Below are positions 1 to 9,449 of a DNA stretch of 64,000 nt, one piece after another. Position 1 is the first letter of the stretch; each line of letters opens with the position of its first letter. The notes under the pieces are model-generated. The model was not told the DNA's origin and ran no database searches. It was given only the letters and a program-made list of their open reading frames with translations. The position numbers and the translations under genes are program-made. The DNA comes from Leishmania mexicana MHOM/GT/2001/U1103 (Eukaryota; Euglenozoa; Kinetoplastea; Trypanosomatida; Trypanosomatidae): assembly GCF_000234665.1 (NCBI RefSeq), contig NC_018312.1, positions 925,791 through 989,790 on the forward strand. Reading direction: 5' to 3'.

Positions 1-1439
1 CCACATGTGATCTCGTTATCATTCATGCGTTCACACCCTTCTCCGTTTGCCGCTTCCCTTTTCCCTTCGTCGTCGTCCAGCGCGCAGCCCCCCCCCAAAA
101 AAAAAGCGGGGAAGGTTTTTATCGCGTTCATCTTCGTGGGCGTCACGCTTCCGTCATCCCTGACTCCCGTGCGTCTCTCCTCCCTCTATGCTCGTTCGTG
201 GATGAGTTGCAGCCCGGGAACGGGAGGCGGACCAGCAACGGAAGCGAAGAAGAACATGAAAAGCGGAAAGGTGTTCACACTCGCACACCAACGCAAAGGC
301 ATGTCGATGAGGATATGTGCGTGAAGGGTTTCTTCAGCCGCCGCCGCACGTCACCCCCTTTTCTCTCTACCTTGTAACCGCCATTTATTTGTGTTTTCTT
401 GTTCTGTCTTTTTGCGTTTTGCGCGAGTGCTCGCATGCAGACCGACGAGCAACGCGCCAGACAACAACAGCCCTTTGCACGCTGCCCTCTTCCGAAAAGG
501 AAACGACGCGAAAGGAAAAGGGGGTCTCTGTGTCTGGGCTATCCTCGCGTGCGTCTCTCTCTCTGTATCGCTGTCTGTCGATGTACGCGTGCCTGCGTGT
601 CCGCCCGAAGAAGAAAAAAGGGGCCACAGACACCGTACGCACACACACGCGCGCGCGCTCACGCATACGACTTCGAAAACGAGTCATCACAGGCGTCGTG
701 AGCGGGCTCCTCCGGTGCCTCTTGCCATGGCGTCTTTGATCTCCCGTTCCTCTTCTTCCCTTTTAAAGAATGTTTCTCCCGCATGCTTCAATATTGTCTC
801 TGTTGTTGTGTGCGTATCCCAAGAACACCCTCGTGTACGGCGACCTTTCTGCTGTTAGTTCGGCATTTCGTGTTCTCACGTCACTGTTACTGCCATCCCC
901 CTCTTCTCATTCTCTCCGTCTGTCTCCCTGGTGAAGTCAGGCACGCAGCACCTGTACAACAACCAGCATAGCGCCAGGGATGAGTCTGTGGCTGTGTCAC
1001 TGTGTGCAAATTGTTTCTCTTCTGCGTGTTCTCTTCAGCTGCGCCTGCTCGACCGGCAAGGAGGCGCGAAGAGGGTGCACATGCATGGACGAGAGACTGA
1101 CGACCACAAGTGCACTCCGCACACGAAAGGTACAATGAGGAGGAAAGGAGGAGGAGGAAGAGGGGGAGTGGTTGGGATGAGGTGAGCGGGTCAGGCAGCG
1201 TGGGACTCACCACACGTTCCTGCCGGAGAGCGGTATAACGCTGCAACAGCCAAGTACAAGTGACAGCGGCGGCAGTAGTCGCAGTCATGCGCCTTCTCTG
1301 CATCAACGCGACCACCAAATAAAAAATGAAATGCCTCCGCATATTAGCCCCAGCGAAGAGAAAGAGAGCTGTGTTGTGGAAGAGGAAAGAAAAGGGATAC
1401 CGCAGCCAAACCCCAGCCGCCACGAGTGACGACGACGAC

Positions 1440-1461
1440 GTGTGTGTGTGTGTGTGTGTGT
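1440..1461. repeat. (TG)n microsatellite
   Basis: Uninterrupted TG dinucleotide run of about eleven units directly after a short GAC triplet run. Such runs are common in trypanosomatid intergenic DNA. Confidence 0.9.
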
Positions 1462-3382
1462 TTGGGATGGGGGGAAGAGGTAACATGTTTTTTTGCTTTG
1501 TTTGTGCTCACGTAAAAAAAGAAAAGAAGGACTTCATGACTCACAGCGGGTGCAAGGAAAAGCCACCGGACCGGCACACCACACTCACATACACGGCCAC
1601 ACAGCCACATCGCCCCCTCCCCTTTTGTCCTGCCCACACCTTTCACCACATCACCGCATGAGAACGGAGGGAGCAAGGAGAGAGCCGGAGAGATACACGT
1701 GGGCGTACTCTACGTGTGTGAACGGGCCAAAGGTGTGAGACATAGGGATGAGGTGGACATGCCTCGCTCCTCCTACGATCGCTCTCTCGCTCTTACGCTG
1801 CCTTTCGCCTTGTGTGGTGTTTCCGTGTTTCGGTGTGTCTGTCCGTCTGTCCGTCGGAGCGGCGAGTGCGCTCCGCTCCTGCGTTGCCGCACTTCCTCTC
1901 GTTGTTTCCTTCCTCTCTCGCACACGTGCGCACGCCTCTTCTGTTTTCTTTTTTTTCTAACATTTTCGGTCTGCGTCTGTGTCGTTTGTCTGACTGGTCA
2001 ACGTCCCATGGGCACGCACACGCGCGCGAATACACCCAGACACCACACATGTGTATCAGCGCGTATCGGGCTCGTGCAGGGAGGCCGACAAGAGGCATCC
2101 GTGAAGCGGGAACGAAGACAAGCGAAGGGCGACAAATAGGGGATTCTTTTGGGAGCTTGTTCTACTTGCCCCATGATCTGCTGCTGCTGCTTCTCTTTCC
2201 CGTACTTGTGTGAATCCCTCTTCCAGCCCCCTCCTTTTTCGTTGTTCGCTTCGCATTGCACGCAAGTGGGCGGGACGCACGTCTGGCGCAGCTGCGTGGG
2301 TGCTTCGTATGCCTGCGCGTCATGTGTGTTCACGTGTTCATGCGCGTAGGCGACTTCTTTATTATTTTGTGTTTCGTTGGTGTGCCGCGCGTGTCCGCTG
2401 TCTCGACCACTGGTCGCCCTCTTTCTCCTCTTTTTCTCCTCCGCTTCGCTTTGCACACAGCTGCCCCCCATCTTTCTTTTTGCGTTCCCGTTGGTCGTGC
2501 ATGTGCCACTGTTGTGAGGCGTGTTGCTGTGATGCTGTCGAAAGCCAGGCAGACGTATGCATACGCGCGCACGCTGACGTGGCCCGCCGACCACCCACAC
2601 AGAGACGGCACGAGGCAACGGGAGACGCTGGAAAAAGAGGGAAGACGGAGAAGAAGAATCACGCAGTCGCCCTTCTCGTCACAGACCTTCAAACACACAC
2701 ACACACAAAACGGAAGAAAAAGGACCCGGAGAGAGGTGGCAGGACATACGCCGGATAGAGTGACGGATCGATGGAGGAGGGGTGTCTCTTCCTGACGGAC
2801 GGAGCATGTGTTACGTTGTGTGGCGACACGAGCGTGATCATCCCAACGAACAGAGTCCGGAGGGGTGTGTGCACGCGTGCCGGCTCATTGTCGACCTCGC
2901 CTCTTTCCTCCTCTTGCACCCAAAAGCAGAGATCGCTGAGTGCATTCCTCATGTTACCTCAACACCAGCAAAGATATGCCCCACCCTCTTTCCCTGTCTC
3001 TCTCTTTTTGATTTCTCTCCGTAGCTCACTCGCCATCCTTTCGCCGCTGTCTGCGACACTCGTCATCGGACAGAAAAGGCGAGAGAGGGAGAGAGCTCAG
3101 CATCTAAGCTAAATCACACACATACACACACGCATCTATATCTAATAGGGGTCTCTGCCTTGCGATACCCCTCTCCTGCTGCACTACAGTCATTCCGCAG
3201 CCCCGCCACGTACCCTTAGCAAACGTGCACAGGGTGCACCTTGGTGCTTGCAGCGATACCGCGTCACCTTTGGGAGGTCTCCCCGCCTCTCTGCAGCTGA
3301 GTGGGTGCAGAGACTGGAAAAGTCACCACCCACAAGCGAGACCTTCACTTTATCGCCCATCTGTGTATCTGCGCCTTTGCGG

Positions 3383-3401
3383 CCTCTCTCGTCCTCCACA
3401 G
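3383..3401 (+). promoter_or_regulatory. Probable spliced-leader acceptor for the NUFIP1-like gene
   Basis: Pyrimidine tract ending in CACAG. The first ATG downstream of this AG is 3498, which supports that start and gives a 5' UTR of about 96 nt. Inferred from pattern only. Confidence 0.5.
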
Positions 3402-3497
3402 AACGTGCAAGCGCGCCAATAGCGGTAATCAACACAACCTAACTTGCTAATCCTAAGAGACGTGGCACGACGGTCACCACGCTCCTTGTGTCCACAG

Positions 3498-5405
3498 ATG
3501 CCGCCGCGTCATCGAGTGCCTCGCCCTTCGCACCGTGAGCTGGAAAATGCCATACGCCCCTACGATAAGCTCGTGATTGGCCTCCCCACCGCCATGGAGG
3601 GGTGGCGGCGGGCGTACGGGACAGTCAGGGAGTGGTGCAAGCTAGCACCCAACCCGCTCCTCGGCAGCCCTGTCAACGTACTTGGCGAGGAAAACGGCAA
3701 CGATCGCAGTCGCGCACTTACGCTGCCGTCTCGCTCCATATCGGGGCATCCGGGTGACGCGACAGCTCGCCCTCCTCCATCGAACGCGCCACACACGAAT
3801 GCGCAGCGCTTTCCCCAAACAGGCTACGCTCCAGCAGCTAGAAAAGATGACGCCCTGTACTGCGACGCCTGTCAGCGGGAGTTTGCCACACAGGAGAAGT
3901 ACGAGGCACACATGGACACGCATATGTACTGCACTGTTGCCGGATGCCGTTTCACCTGCCGCAAGGGCAAGCCTTGGCGGATGGAGGAGCACATGGAGCT
4001 GCTGCACAACCGCCCTGATGCGCCAAACCTGGTGGACACGAGCGCCTACCTCGAGCAGCGCAAGAGCCGCTTCCCCACGCAGGACGCAGTGAAGATGAAG
4101 GTCGAGGAGCTCTACTACAAGGCAGCGCGAGGCGTTGTGCTGCCCGATGAGCGGCGACGGTGGATGCAGCAGCATGGTATTGTTATTCGCAAGCGGCCTC
4201 GCACGGAGGCGTCTGTGATTATACGCGGCGAATTGCCGGCCGAGTCACGTTCTCCATCAACAGCTTCGTCTGCATCTGCGTTGTCGTCCCGGTCATCGCG
4301 TCGGTCGTCGCGCTCGTCGTCTGAGCACCGACACAGGCGCTCTTCCCACCGAAACCCGCGCGAACCTCCGCAGCCGCCGGCGCATTCTCCCGCAAGCAGC
4401 GCGGAGGGCGCGCAAGCTCGCTTCATTCAGCCGCCGTCCGTTCCATCCTACCAGGACCCTGACCCCACGGCTGCACCGATCCAGGCCTCTGACGCGTCTC
4501 CACAAGGGACGCCAACAGGGGACCAGGGCACCGATGCGGTCGGTCCTACGACGACTGTCGTGCCACTGGTAAAGCAGTCGTCTCCCTCGCCGGCTTCGTC
4601 GGGTGGTGCCCACGCCGGGCGAGCACATCCGACGAAGATAATCCCTCTTGGTCCCAACGGTACCCTTACCCCGCGGCAACGCGTGCAGCTCGTGCGCGAA
4701 CGCTATGCTGCTGCAAAGGATGTTCCGCAGTTTTACGTCTGCCACCGCTGCGGCATCAAGGGTGATCACTGGGTGTCCGACTGCCCTACGAAAGGCGACA
4801 ACACGTATGATCGGCATGTCGTGTGGGGCGAGGCGAAGCTGTCGACTGTGGAGAGGAGCGCCAAGTCGCATCGTGAGAAGGCGGAAAAGGACAACAATGG
4901 GTCAGAGCAGCGGGGGCCAGAGGATGCTCCGCAGCAAGAGGCGGCAGAGACTACGGCGCCAAGCGACAGCGGTGTCGGACAAGCCGTAGCTGAGCAGGTG
5001 CACGACAGCGCACCAACACATCCTTCGCCCAGCGAGCTTCTCACGGCGGCGCCTGTCACGTCTCAAGAGGAAGGGAGCGCTAATGCCACACCGCCGTCGG
5101 AGAGCCACGCGACAGCAACGGCCGATGCCCCGAACGATCAAAGCAACGAAGACATGCCGCCGGTGCCGCAGTCTGCAGCGCCGCCAGCTGATGCGCTGAG
5201 GGAGGTGACTCGCATGATGGCCCCCGTCGCGGCAGCGAGGCACGCGCAGCCGCACCGCCGCGACCCCGCCCGCCGCCCACCGCCACCGCCGACGCTTTAT
5301 GAGCGACTCACAGAGGAGGCGAGGATAGATGAGCAGGGCGTGCTGCTGCAGGCGTTGCGTTTCTTCGTCGCTCGCGACTTCTTCGAAGACCGTCCGAAGC
5401 AATGA
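3498..5405 (+). CDS. C2H2 zinc-finger protein with NUFIP1-like motif and CCHC zinc knuckle
   Basis: Predicted 635 residues, starting at the first ATG after the proposed splice acceptor; the frame is open further upstream but without an ATG. A classical C2H2 finger lies at residues 122-142 (C122, C125, H138, H142), followed by a second, divergent finger (C145, C150, H165, H170). Just after, at about 184-196, is a motif with core EQRKSRFPT, resembling the NUFIP1 signature (arginine-rich helix then FPT). A zinc knuckle of the RBBP6/Mpe1-like kind sits at about 415-429 (C415, C418, H424, C429). The rest is Ser/Arg- and Pro/Ala-rich and probably disordered. NUFIP1/Rsa1 proteins assemble box C/D snoRNPs, and zinc knuckles bind RNA, so a nuclear RNA role is plausible. 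Identity with NUFIP1 itself is an inference. The same frame remains open after the TGA stop. Confidence 0.8.
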   Translation: MPPRHRVPRPSHRELENAIRPYDKLVIGLPTAMEGWRRAYGTVREWCKLAPNPLLGSPVNVLGEENGNDRSRALTLPSRSISGHPGDATARPPPSNAPHTNAQRFPQTGYAPAARKDDALYCDACQREFATQEKYEAHMDTHMYCTVAGCRFTCRKGKPWRMEEHMELLHNRPDAPNLVDTSAYLEQRKSRFPTQDAVKMKVEELYYKAARGVVLPDERRRWMQQHGIVIRKRPRTEASVIIRGELPAESRSPSTASSASALSSRSSRRSSRSSSEHRHRRSSHRNPREPPQPPAHSPASSAEGAQARFIQPPSVPSYQDPDPTAAPIQASDASPQGTPTGDQGTDAVGPTTTVVPLVKQSSPSPASSGGAHAGRAHPTKIIPLGPNGTLTPRQRVQLVRERYAAAKDVPQFYVCHRCGIKGDHWVSDCPTKGDNTYDRHVVWGEAKLSTVERSAKSHREKAEKDNNGSEQRGPEDAPQQEAAETTAPSDSGVGQAVAEQVHDSAPTHPSPSELLTAAPVTSQEEGSANATPPSESHATATADAPNDQSNEDMPPVPQSAAPPADALREVTRMMAPVAAARHAQPHRRDPARRPPPPPTLYERLTEEARIDEQGVLLQALRFFVARDFFEDRPKQ

Positions 5406-5932
5406 GAGTCTGACCGTGGTTTCGAAGACCGCCACTACGCTTCGGAGGAAGAGGAGTCCGAATGGTCGAGGCCTCCGCGCGGAGTGTGTGCATCGGCTAC
5501 TTCAGGAGCGCAGACGCCGTGGAGATCGTCGAAGTTGTCGTGTAGTTTCTCTAATACGTCGCGTTGTTGCCCTAGTAGTGACAGTGCCAACGGAGGAGGG
5601 CAGCGGGGGTTGGTGGTGGTGGCGCGCAGGCCACCGCTTGGTGGCGCACGCGCGCTTAACAAAGAACGGATGCGATGCTCTTGCTGCTAAGTGCTGTGAT
5701 GTGTTTGCGCCCTGGCCCCTTACCACTGGATGCCGCCTGACAGGCCCCCCAGATTGTATAAGGCACCGCGTTGGTCGTGGGTGGGGGGGGGACGGAGCGA
5801 AGTGTGCAACATACGGTTGCTTGTTGAGCACCCGCGCACGTGGATTCGCGTATTAAGGTGCAGTCGCGTACACCGACCCTTGCATGCACGCAGTGTGTGC
5901 TGCGAGACGGAGAGTCCTCTCCCCAGCACACA

Positions 5933-5945
5933 GGGGGGGGGGGGG
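5933..5945 (+). repeat. G13 homopolymer
   Basis: Thirteen consecutive G on the sense strand, inside the presumed 3' UTR of the NUFIP1-like gene. Its length may be uncertain in a draft assembly. Confidence 0.85.
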
Positions 5946-6716
5946 AGGAGCACAGAAACACAGCACGGCAACCGTCAGAGCAAGCGCAAGCAGTGAGGAC
6001 ACCCGTCACTGCTCGCAGGAGAGAAAGCGAAGGCACAGCGAGGGAAGTGATCTTGTGCAGCCGTCGATGTTACAGGCGTCTTGTGGTCGAGTCAGGCGGT
6101 GTGACAAGGGCACTGTATAGACCCCCATCTCTCAATCGAACCGCCACCGTTTGGGCAGTGAAAAGGAGAGGAGCTGCTGCCTGCTGTGTTCTTCTTCACG
6201 TGCGCGTCTGCATCCGATGTCTCTCAAGTGATGCAAGCGACTCTCGCTTCGCCCGCTTTAAGAAGTGTCACTGCCCCCTCCCCCGTCTTGTACGCACAAC
6301 GATAGGCGAAGTGTTCGTCTTCCTGTGTGCATCTGTCTGGGCAAGCCCAGCGGACTCACGTCGACCGCGCCCCTCCCTTGGAGACCTCCAGAGGCACCTT
6401 CGGCAGCTGTTTTGGTCTCGACAGGTTCTGGGGTTGTCTGTCTGCGTGATGATTGTCATCCAGCGCGTTTTCCTGCCCGCCATTCGTGCGCTTCTCTCCT
6501 CTCTCCTCTCTCCTCTCGTCTCTCGTCCCTGCCGCAACTTGACAACGGTGTCCTCGCTCTTCGTCTTCTCTTTCCTTCGATGCACGTCGAGCTCAACCAT
6601 CGCCTCCACTCCGTGCGCGACTTCTTCTCCCCTTTATCTCGTCTCTACCCTCTCTGTTTCGCACCGCACGTGGGGACACGTAGCATTTACGTCGGCGCAG
6701 CACACACGTGGGCGTG

Positions 6717-6738
6717 GTGTGTGTGTGTGTGTGTGTGT
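6717..6738. repeat. (GT)n microsatellite
   Basis: Pure GT run of eleven units, followed directly by a C-run, about 110 nt upstream of the NF-X1-type gene. Confidence 0.9.
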
Positions 6739-6804
6739 ACCCCCCCCTCCCTTCTACCACCACGTTCTAACACAGAGACGTGTTAATCTTTGATCGGGCC
6801 GCCG

Positions 6805-6841
6805 GCCTTGTCCTTCTCTCCATCTTTTCTCTCACCTTCAG
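6805..6841 (+). promoter_or_regulatory. Probable spliced-leader acceptor for the NF-X1-type gene
   Basis: Strong pyrimidine tract ending in TTCAG. The first downstream ATG is 6852, giving a very short 5' UTR of about 10 nt. Confidence 0.6.
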
Positions 6842-6851
6842 CTCACGCTCC

Positions 6852-8588
6852 ATGTCTGCCTCCCCGCAGCTCACGCGCGAGCTCTCCGAGGACCTTCTCG
6901 CCGGCCGGTACGAGTGCATCGTCTGCTCTGAGCCCATCGGTCACCGACACGAGCTTTGGGCCTGTTCCTGCTGTTATGGCGTCTTTCACTTGCCATGCAT
7001 CCGCTTCTGGGCGGACAGCCAAACGAAAGAGCGCGATCGGCAGCTGCGGTCCACTTCCGGCGTCGCCGCCCAAGGGGAGCTGGGCCGCTTCCGCTGCCCT
7101 CTTTGCCAGTCCTTCAACGAAATGGATAGCTTGGCTGTCTACCGCTGCTATTGCGGAAAGACGGCGAAGCCGCCCGTGGACGCGATGCTCGTGCCCGGTA
7201 GCTGTGGCCAACCGTGCGAGCGGCGCCAGGCAGATCCCTGCTGTCCTCACAGGTGCACGCTGCTGTGCCATCCTGGGCCGTGCCCAGCCTGCACGCGTGT
7301 TCGTGAGCAGGCATGCTGGTGTGGCAAGCACTCCAAGACGGTGGGTTGCTCGAGTAGCATTCACGGGTACGAGTGTAACGAGACCTGCGGGAAGCTGCTG
7401 GATTGCGGGGAGCATCGCTGCAAGGCGCCGTGCCACGAAGGTGTCTGCCCAGTCTGCACGGTGATGGTTACGGAGAAGTGTTACTGCGGGGCTACGGTGC
7501 GCACGCGGCGGTGCGGGGCTGCTCCGCCTGCCTTCGCCGGTGCTGCTGCGACAGCAGCTGCGGACGACAGCGCTGCAGGTGACGCGGGTGCCGGCGCGAG
7601 TGTCAGCGGCTTCCGTTGCGCGCACCACTGCGAAAAGAAGCGCGATTGCGACCAACACGTGTGCGGTATGCTGTGCCACCCCGGCTTGTGCGAGAAGTGC
7701 TATCGCACCCCACAGCGCCAGAAGTTCTGTCCGTGTGGCAAAACGCGGGTGCAGGTAGAGCGAACGTCGTGTATGGACCCCGTACCGTCATGTGGGCTCA
7801 CGTGCGAGCTGCCACTGCCGTGTGGTCACCTGTGCTGGCTGACGTGTCACGACGAAACACCGTGCGCACCGTGCAAGGAGACGGTGACGGTGCCGTGCGC
7901 GTGTGGCAGCCGCCACGTATCCTGCCCCTGCTTCTGCCGATACCTGCCGGAGTCTGAGTGGGAGGCGGCACGCGTGCAGTGTGGTTTGCCAACCGGCTCA
8001 CTGCCTGTGTCGGTGCCTCCCAGCTGCAATCAAGTGTGCCGTCGCATGTTGTCTTGCCACAAGCATCGCTGCACCAAGACGTGCTGTACCGACGCGGAAC
8101 ACACGTGTCTGCAGATATGCATTCGAAAGCTCGCGTGTGGTGTGCATCAGTGCGGGCGACTCTGCCACCAAGGCACGTGCCCCCCATGCACCCACGTCTC
8201 GTACGAGCGCCTCTACTGCCGATGCCGGAAGACGTGGGTGGACCCGCCGGTGCCGTGCGGGACGCGGCCGCCGCAGTGCAACCATCCCTGCAGCATCCCG
8301 CGTCCGTGTGGGCACCCGCCAAACCACCCATGCCACATCGAGGCTGAGTGCCCCAAGTGTGTCGTTCTGGAAGAGAAGCTGTGCGCGTCACACCAAAAGT
8401 CGATGCCGTTCCACATGCCATGCTACAAGAAGGAGATTTCGTGTGGACGGAAGTGCGGCAAGAACCTGCCCTGCTGTGGCAAGTTCTGTGATCTCGTGTG
8501 CCACATCGGGCCATGCGAGCACAACTGCGCGAAGAGCTTCCCGACGCTGGCCGATGTCTTGAAGCGCGGCAAGGGTGCGGCGGCGTGA
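6852..8588 (+). CDS. NF-X1-type zinc-finger protein (putative E3 ubiquitin ligase / transcription regulator)
   Basis: Predicted 578 residues. The N-terminus carries a RING/PHD-like cluster (C22, C25, C38, C41, H46, C49, then a CPLC pair near residue 85). At least seven NF-X1-type cysteine/histidine repeats follow to the end, recognisable by recurring blocks such as CHPGPCPAC, CHEGVCPVC and CHQGTCPPC. This is the architecture of the NFX1/NFXL1/FAP1 family, nuclear DNA-binding or ubiquitin-ligase-like proteins. Unlike human NFX1 and yeast FAP1, no R3H domain follows the repeats: the protein stops about 20 residues after the last cysteine, which is closer to NFXL1. The frame is open upstream of 6852 but has no ATG, and the splice acceptor supports this start. 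Family assignment is secure; biochemical role in trypanosomatids is inferred. Confidence 0.93.
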   Translation: MSASPQLTRELSEDLLAGRYECIVCSEPIGHRHELWACSCCYGVFHLPCIRFWADSQTKERDRQLRSTSGVAAQGELGRFRCPLCQSFNEMDSLAVYRCYCGKTAKPPVDAMLVPGSCGQPCERRQADPCCPHRCTLLCHPGPCPACTRVREQACWCGKHSKTVGCSSSIHGYECNETCGKLLDCGEHRCKAPCHEGVCPVCTVMVTEKCYCGATVRTRRCGAAPPAFAGAAATAAADDSAAGDAGAGASVSGFRCAHHCEKKRDCDQHVCGMLCHPGLCEKCYRTPQRQKFCPCGKTRVQVERTSCMDPVPSCGLTCELPLPCGHLCWLTCHDETPCAPCKETVTVPCACGSRHVSCPCFCRYLPESEWEAARVQCGLPTGSLPVSVPPSCNQVCRRMLSCHKHRCTKTCCTDAEHTCLQICIRKLACGVHQCGRLCHQGTCPPCTHVSYERLYCRCRKTWVDPPVPCGTRPPQCNHPCSIPRPCGHPPNHPCHIEAECPKCVVLEEKLCASHQKSMPFHMPCYKKEISCGRKCGKNLPCCGKFCDLVCHIGPCEHNCAKSFPTLADVLKRGKGAAA

Positions 8589-9449
8589 CGCGCATCTTGT
8601 TTCATTTTCTCTTCTGTTGTGATGGTGGTGGCCCGTGGGCCGCACGTGTGTGCGCACATGCGCGATGTGCACAGCGATGTAGCAGCCGACAGCAAGATCA
8701 TGCAGACGAATAGAGAACACACACACACGGAGATAGGCCGTGTGCCCATCAAGCGTGGCATGCGTCGCCTCTGCTTCTCCTTCACCCTCGCTCTTGTGGA
8801 CACTGCGGGCGGCGGAGGAGGTGAGTCCGTGATGGGGGACGACTCGGTCCGTCTTTTGTGATCGATGTTCTGACCCATCATCTCTCCCCATCTCCTTGAA
8901 GCCCACCTCCTCCTGCGTGTTTGATCGCAATGCTGCCACAGCATGACGCTTTTCATGCGGGAGGGGGGGGGGCACCTTCCCAACACTTCCCTACCCGCAC
9001 ATGCCTGCCGCTGTCTTAGCGCTCTTGACTGGTCTGGTCTGACGGCCTCCTTCACCACCTCTCCGTCCATGAACTATCCCAATCTTTTCTTTCTGTTCCC
9101 GCACCCGCCCCCCGCTCTCTATCTCGCTCGCCCACGCGGATCCGCTCCCGTGTCCGCCATCCAGTACTTCATCAGGGAGTGGAGACTGGCGGCACATTGC
9201 TGCCACTCCTTTCCTTCAGTCGTGAGTGCCTGCGCGTGTGCGTGGTGTGTGCACTTCATCTGAGTCTGCGGCGTTGCCACTCCGTCGGCACATCGTCGCA
9301 TCTCGCGCCTTTTCCGTGTTTTGATCTCGCGTTGCGCCGTGAGAAACAGCGTGGAGAAGGGGGAGGGGTGAAGGCCAGGCCGAGCGTGTCCGTGTCGTGG
9401 GCGCGCACTCACCTCCCCGTTTCCACCCGGAGGTGCCCACACGGCCACA
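8589..9449. other. Intergenic region
   Basis: UTR-like sequence with a sense G10 run at 8963-8972 and pyrimidine tracts. No gene is supported. Confidence 0.65.
9204..9219 (+). promoter_or_regulatory. Possible spliced-leader acceptor for XPB
   Basis: Short pyrimidine tract ending in TTCAG. The next ATG downstream is 9450, the XPB start, giving a 5' UTR of about 230 nt. Other AGs closer to the gene are also possible. Confidence 0.4.

Larger units (their letters stand above)
1..3497. other. Gene-free leading interval
   Basis: I see no convincing gene in this stretch. Open frames on both strands are short, overlap one another and are translations of pyrimidine-rich or CA/GT-rich DNA. It holds a TG microsatellite near 1440 and several pyrimidine tracts, and ends in the trans-splice acceptor of the first gene. 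It probably contains the 3' UTR of an upstream gene outside the window plus intergenic sequence. Confidence 0.6.
5406..6851. other. Intergenic: possible read-through tail, G-runs and GT repeat
   Basis: The first ~285 nt continue the upstream reading frame without a stop (see findings). After that the sequence is UTR-like, with sense-strand G-runs at 5783-5791 and 5933-5945 and a GT repeat at 6717-6738. No other gene is supported. Confidence 0.6.
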
